Positions 61,205 through 64,000 of a stretch of 64,000 nt of DNA are shown here, piece after piece (position 1 is the first letter of the stretch; every line of letters begins with the position of its first letter). Made by a program: the position numbers and the translations under genes. The DNA comes from Micromonospora noduli (lineage in GTDB: Bacteria; Actinomycetota; Actinomycetes; Mycobacteriales; Micromonosporaceae): NCBI RefSeq assembly GCF_003264365.1, contig NZ_PYAK01000011.1:108040-172039 (forward strand), written 5' to 3'. The notes beneath the pieces were generated by a model. The model made no database searches. It saw nothing but the letters and a program-made list of their open reading frames with translations, and was not told the DNA's origin.

Positions 61205-63178
61205 TCAGTGGGTACGCGCTGCCGGTCGCCCGCCGAAACCGCGCCGATCATCACGCGGGCGGTCCTCGCGGGGCCGGTCGTCGCGGGGGCGGTCGTCGCG
61301 GGGCCGGTCGTCCCGGACCCGGCTCTCCGGGCGGAACCCACCCCGAGCGTCCCGGTCGCCGAAGCGCCGCTCGCCGGTCGGTCGGTCGCCCCGACCGTCC
61401 CGGTCACCGAACTGCGGCCGGTCGCCGAACCGACGCTCGCCCTGCGGCCGGTCGCCGTAACCCCGGGTGTCCCGATCGGCGTAACGCCGCTCGCCCTGCG
61501 GCCGGTCGCTGTGCTGCCGATCGCCGAAGCGCCGCTCACCCTGCGGGCGGTCGCTGTAGCTCCGGTCGCCCTGCGGGCGGTCGCCGAAGCGGCGCTCGCC
61601 GGTGGGCCGGTCGCCGTAGCGGCGCTCACCCTGCGGGCGGTCGCTGTAGCTCCGGTCGCCCTGCGGCCGGTCGCCGTAGCTCCGGTCGCCCTGCGGCCGG
61701 TCGCCGAAGCGGCGGTCGCCGGTGGGCCGGTCGCCGAAGCGCCGGTCACCCTGCGGGCGGTCGCCGAAGCGGCGGTCGCCTCCCGTGCGGTCACCGAACC
61801 GGCGCGGTCCGCCGGAGCGGTCGCCGTAGCCCCGGGGCTCGGCCTCGACGCGGACCGGGACGCCACTGGGCTCGCGGGCGCCGACCAGCTCGGCCAACGC
61901 CGCGTCCCCGACCCGGACCCGGGTCTCGGCCGGCGCGACGCCAGCCTTCTCCATCATCGCCAGGGTGGTACGGCGCTGCTTGGGCAGCACCAGCGTGGCG
62001 ACCGCGCCCGACTCACCGGCCCGGGCGGTACGCCCCGCGCGGTGCAGGTAGTCCTTGGGGTCCTTCGGCGGGTCGACGTGCAGCACCAGGGTGACCCCGT
62101 CGACGTGGATGCCTCGCGCCGCCACGTCGGTGGCGACCAGCACGTTCATCCGGCCCTCACGGAACTCGGCGAGCGTCTTGGTGCGCATCCGCTGGGTCTT
62201 GCCGCCGTGCAGCCCACCGGCGCGTACGCCGACGGCCGCGAGCTGCTCGACCAGCCGGTCCACCCCGAGCTGGGTACGGGCGAAGACCATGGTCCGGCCA
62301 TCCCGGGCGGCGATCGAGGCCGCCACCGGGAACTTCTCGTGCGGCGGGATCAACAGCATGTGGTGGTCCATGGTGGACACCGAGGCGGTGGACGGCGCCG
62401 TGGAGTGGGTGACCGGGTCGGTCATGAACCGCTTGACCAACGCGTCGACGTCACCGTCCAGGGTGGCCGAGAAGAGCAGCCGCTGACCGTTCGCGGGCGT
62501 CTTCGCCAGCAGATCGGTCACCTCGGGCAGGAAGCCCATGTCGGCCATCTGGTCGGCCTCGTCGAGCACCGTGACCTCGACGTCGTCGAGCTGGCAGATG
62601 CCCCGCTCGATGAGGTCGCCGAGCCGGCCCGGGGTGGCCACGATGATCTCCACGCCGCGGCGCAGCGCGTCGATCTGACGGTCGTACGGAACGCCGCCGA
62701 CGGCGGTCTTGAGGAAGATGCCGACGGACTTGCCCAGCGGCACCAGGGCGTCGTTGACCTGCATGGCCAGCTCGCGGGTGGGCACCAGGACCAGGGCGCG
62801 CGGACGCATCGGCCGGGCCCGGTTGCGGTTGGCCAGCCGGGCGATCATCGGCAGCCCGAAGGCGAGCGTCTTGCCCGAACCGGTCTGCCCGCGGCCCAGC
62901 ACGTCGCGGCCGGCGAGCGCGTCCGGAACGGTGGCCCGCTGGATCTCGAACGGGCTGGTGATGCCCTGCTGCGCGAGCGCGCGGACCAGCGGCTCGGGCA
63001 GGCCCAGGGCGGCGAAGCTCATCGGTTCGGCGGTCTCGGTCGGCTCGGCCTGCGCGGTCGCCACCGGCGCGGTGCCGGCCCCGCTCGGGGCGACGTCGAG
63101 CTGCTCCCGGGCGGCGTCGGCCGCCGGGACTGAGTTGAAAACGGACGTAACGGTGCTGGGGTCAGCAGAGGTGGTCAA
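61205..63178 (-). CDS. DEAD-box RNA helicase with Arg/Gly/Asp-rich repeat tail
   Basis: A 657-residue helicase. MSFAALGLPEPLVRALAQQG is the Q-motif region. The core has GQTGSGKT (motif I), VPTREL (Ia), ATPGRL (Ib), DEAD in VLDEADQMA (II), FSATL (III), ATDVAARGI (V) and HRAGRTARAG (VI). After residue about 445 a disordered tail carries over 15 copies of a GDRPQGDRRF-type decapeptide, ending in DDRPRD repeats; such tails bind RNA. The TTG start at 63178 has AAAGG eight bases upstream; TTG 63181 is an alternative. Cold-shock or ribosome assembly roles are typical. Confidence 0.88.
   Translation of the reverse strand: MTTSADPSTVTSVFNSVPAADAAREQLDVAPSGAGTAPVATAQAEPTETAEPMSFAALGLPEPLVRALAQQGITSPFEIQRATVPDALAGRDVLGRGQTGSGKTLAFGLPMIARLANRNRARPMRPRALVLVPTRELAMQVNDALVPLGKSVGIFLKTAVGGVPYDRQIDALRRGVEIIVATPGRLGDLIERGICQLDDVEVTVLDEADQMADMGFLPEVTDLLAKTPANGQRLLFSATLDGDVDALVKRFMTDPVTHSTAPSTASVSTMDHHMLLIPPHEKFPVAASIAARDGRTMVFARTQLGVDRLVEQLAAVGVRAGGLHGGKTQRMRTKTLAEFREGRMNVLVATDVAARGIHVDGVTLVLHVDPPKDPKDYLHRAGRTARAGESGAVATLVLPKQRRTTLAMMEKAGVAPAETRVRVGDAALAELVGAREPSGVPVRVEAEPRGYGDRSGGPRRFGDRTGGDRRFGDRPQGDRRFGDRPTGDRRFGDRPQGDRSYGDRPQGDRSYSDRPQGERRYGDRPTGERRFGDRPQGDRSYSDRPQGERRFGDRQHSDRPQGERRYADRDTRGYGDRPQGERRFGDRPQFGDRDGRGDRPTGERRFGDRDARGGFRPESRVRDDRPRDDRPRDDRPREDRPRDDRRGFGGRPAARTH
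61330..61830 (-). repeat. Degenerate 30-bp tandem repeats in helicase tail
   Basis: Units resembling CGGTCGCCGAAGCGGCGGTC recur through about 500 bases and encode GDRPQGDRRF-type decapeptides. Several neighbouring units are nearly identical, so length variation between strains is likely. Confidence 0.85.
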
Positions 63179-63308
63179 CAAAAACCTTTCGAGCGGGGCG
63201 CATCTTCGCGATGGCCTGCCGCGGCTGTACCGCCGGATCGCCCGCAAGATCGCCCAGGGGCGCACACCACGCGCGCCGGGTCAGTGATCTCAGCCAGTGT
63301 ACGGCGGT

Positions 63309-63324
63309 CTGGCGAAGCCGCCAG
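63309..63324. terminator. Short hairpin, possible terminator
   Basis: CTGGCG-AAGC-CGCCAG, a perfect 6-bp stem with a tetraloop, lies between the membrane-protein gene and the helicase gene. It is 52 bases past the former's stop. Confidence 0.4.
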
Positions 63325-63375
63325 CCGGTTGACCGACCGTAGTGGGCGGACTCACCATCGCTGGCACTCGCTGGC

Positions 63376-64000
63376 TCACCCGTTGAGCACGCTGCCCACC
63401 AGACCGTCCAGGGCGTCACCAGCCAGCAGAACGACCATGACACTGATCGCCACCAGCAGCCCCAGAGCGGCGGCCAGCACGATCATCACCCGGGTGTTCC
63501 TGGACTGCTCGGCCGGCGTGTCGGACCAGCCCTGGGCCAGGATGTGCCCGGTCAGCGAGCCGGAGGTCTCCACCGCGTTGGCGGGTATCGCGACAGTGGT
63601 GAAGCCGGCGCCCTCGCCGTTGCCGTAGACGGTGCCGGCCAGGTCGGTGCGACTGTCGTGCCGCCCACCACGGGCGCCGGCAGCGTCCCGTCCGGCGGAA
63701 CCAGCCGGTGGGCCGCTCGGTGACGCGGTCACCCGGGAGTTTCCGCTGTTGCTGGTCGACGAAGCGGCCCCGGCGGTGGACGGTGGCCAGCTCGGCAGCG
63801 CTGGTGCGGGCACCACCGGCGGCGCGGAGGCGGCTGCCCCGGCCCATCCGGCACCGGACGTCGGGCGGGTCGCCCCACCGGGGGACGGCCACCCGGCCGG
63901 TGGTGCGGAGACCGGAGCGCTGGCCCGTACGCCGGGCGTGTCGGTCATCGCCGGCGGCGGCGGAAACGGCGGTGCCGGCATCGGGCCGGGCGGGGCCGGT
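63376..64000 (-). CDS. Single-pass membrane protein with Pro-rich N-terminus (partial)
   Basis: The frame is still open at the right edge and stays Pro/Ala-rich, so the start may lie outside; an ATG at 63981 is also possible. Within the window, about 130 disordered residues (Pro, Ala, Ser, Gly) precede a short folded segment (GAGFTTVAIPANAVETSGSL, GHILAQGWSD). One transmembrane helix follows (MIVLAAALGLLVAISVMVVL) with a short tail. No family is recognised. Confidence 0.6.
   Translation of the reverse strand, partial: PAPPGPMPAPPFPPPPAMTDTPGVRASAPVSAPPAGWPSPGGATRPTSGAGWAGAAASAPPVVPAPALPSWPPSTAGAASSTSNSGNSRVTASPSGPPAGSAGRDAAGARGGRHDSRTDLAGTVYGNGEGAGFTTVAIPANAVETSGSLTGHILAQGWSDTPAEQSRNTRVMIVLAAALGLLVAISVMVVLLAGDALDGLVGSVLNG

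Noticed and set aside
61151..63133. A 660-codon plus-strand open frame opposite the DEAD-box helicase
   Set aside because: All helicase motifs are on the minus strand; the plus-strand product is Val/Ala/Pro repeats mirroring the decapeptide repeats.

Overview
The window is GC-rich, densely coded DNA from an actinomycete, most likely a Micromonosporaceae member (Micromonospora or a close relative). Signs of this are GTG and TTG starts, 4-base ATGA/GTGA gene overlaps, a BldC-type regulator, an XRE/DUF397 pair, an osa-like osmotic-stress locus, a futalosine-type menaquinone set and Tat or lipoprotein signals. It reads as chromosomal backbone with a few small accessory patches. No complete mobile element, CRISPR array or rRNA was seen; one tRNA (Lys, anticodon TTT) is present.

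Layout. 0-5 kb: a partial Tat-type lipoprotein with an IclR regulator, a secreted repeat protein, a DUF4839-type membrane protein, then a small scarred segment between a tRNA-Lys gene and a 28-base copy of its 3' end, with a frameshifted integrase remnant. 5-18 kb: ordinary metabolism and regulation (SDR epimerase, beta-helix lipoprotein, Eis-like acetyltransferase, PadR-ABC operon, PP2C phosphatase, XRE-cupin regulator with a BenE-like permease, PRC-barrel-type protein, MscL, GntR and CynX-like MFS). 18-24 kb: a stressosome-like partner-switching cluster (STAS antagonist, RsbR-S-T, HATPase-PP2C fusion, histidine kinase, receiver-PP2C). 24-34 kb: AraC regulator, DinB-like protein, a lower-GC patch with gene remnants and a small secreted protein, a polysaccharide deacetylase-glycosyltransferase, oligopeptidase B and a GlcE-like flavoprotein. 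34-42 kb: an osaC/osaA/osaB-like locus whose kinase carries seven 276-bp HAMP repeats, followed by another STAS protein. 42-48 kb: hemL, a histidine phosphatase and a System II cytochrome c maturation operon (ResA-like, CcdA, ResB, ResC). 48-53 kb: secreted protein, XRE/DUF397 pair, MarR/AhpD pair, epoxide-hydrolase-like enzyme. 53-58 kb: menaquinone genes (UbiD-, UbiA- and UbiX-type) with an antisense terpene synthase among them, then bldC. 58-64 kb: Lrp, SDR, cysteine-synthase-like enzyme, glycolipid-binding protein, DEAD-box helicase and the start of a membrane-protein gene.

The least described material is non-coding. There are two families of GATC-ended palindromic intergenic repeats. One has four copies of exactly 75 nt, the other two copies of exactly 54 nt with compensatory stem changes; two copies supply the stop codon of the preceding gene. 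A perfect 19-bp inverted repeat sits inside a tandem-repeat zone at 14.6-15.1 kb. Two LexA-box-like sites abut or overlap -10 boxes. At least 13 genes show a TANNNT hexamer 6-8 nt before the start codon, consistent with leaderless transcripts; this rule was used to choose several starts. Gene calls come from reading translations and motifs; no database search was run.
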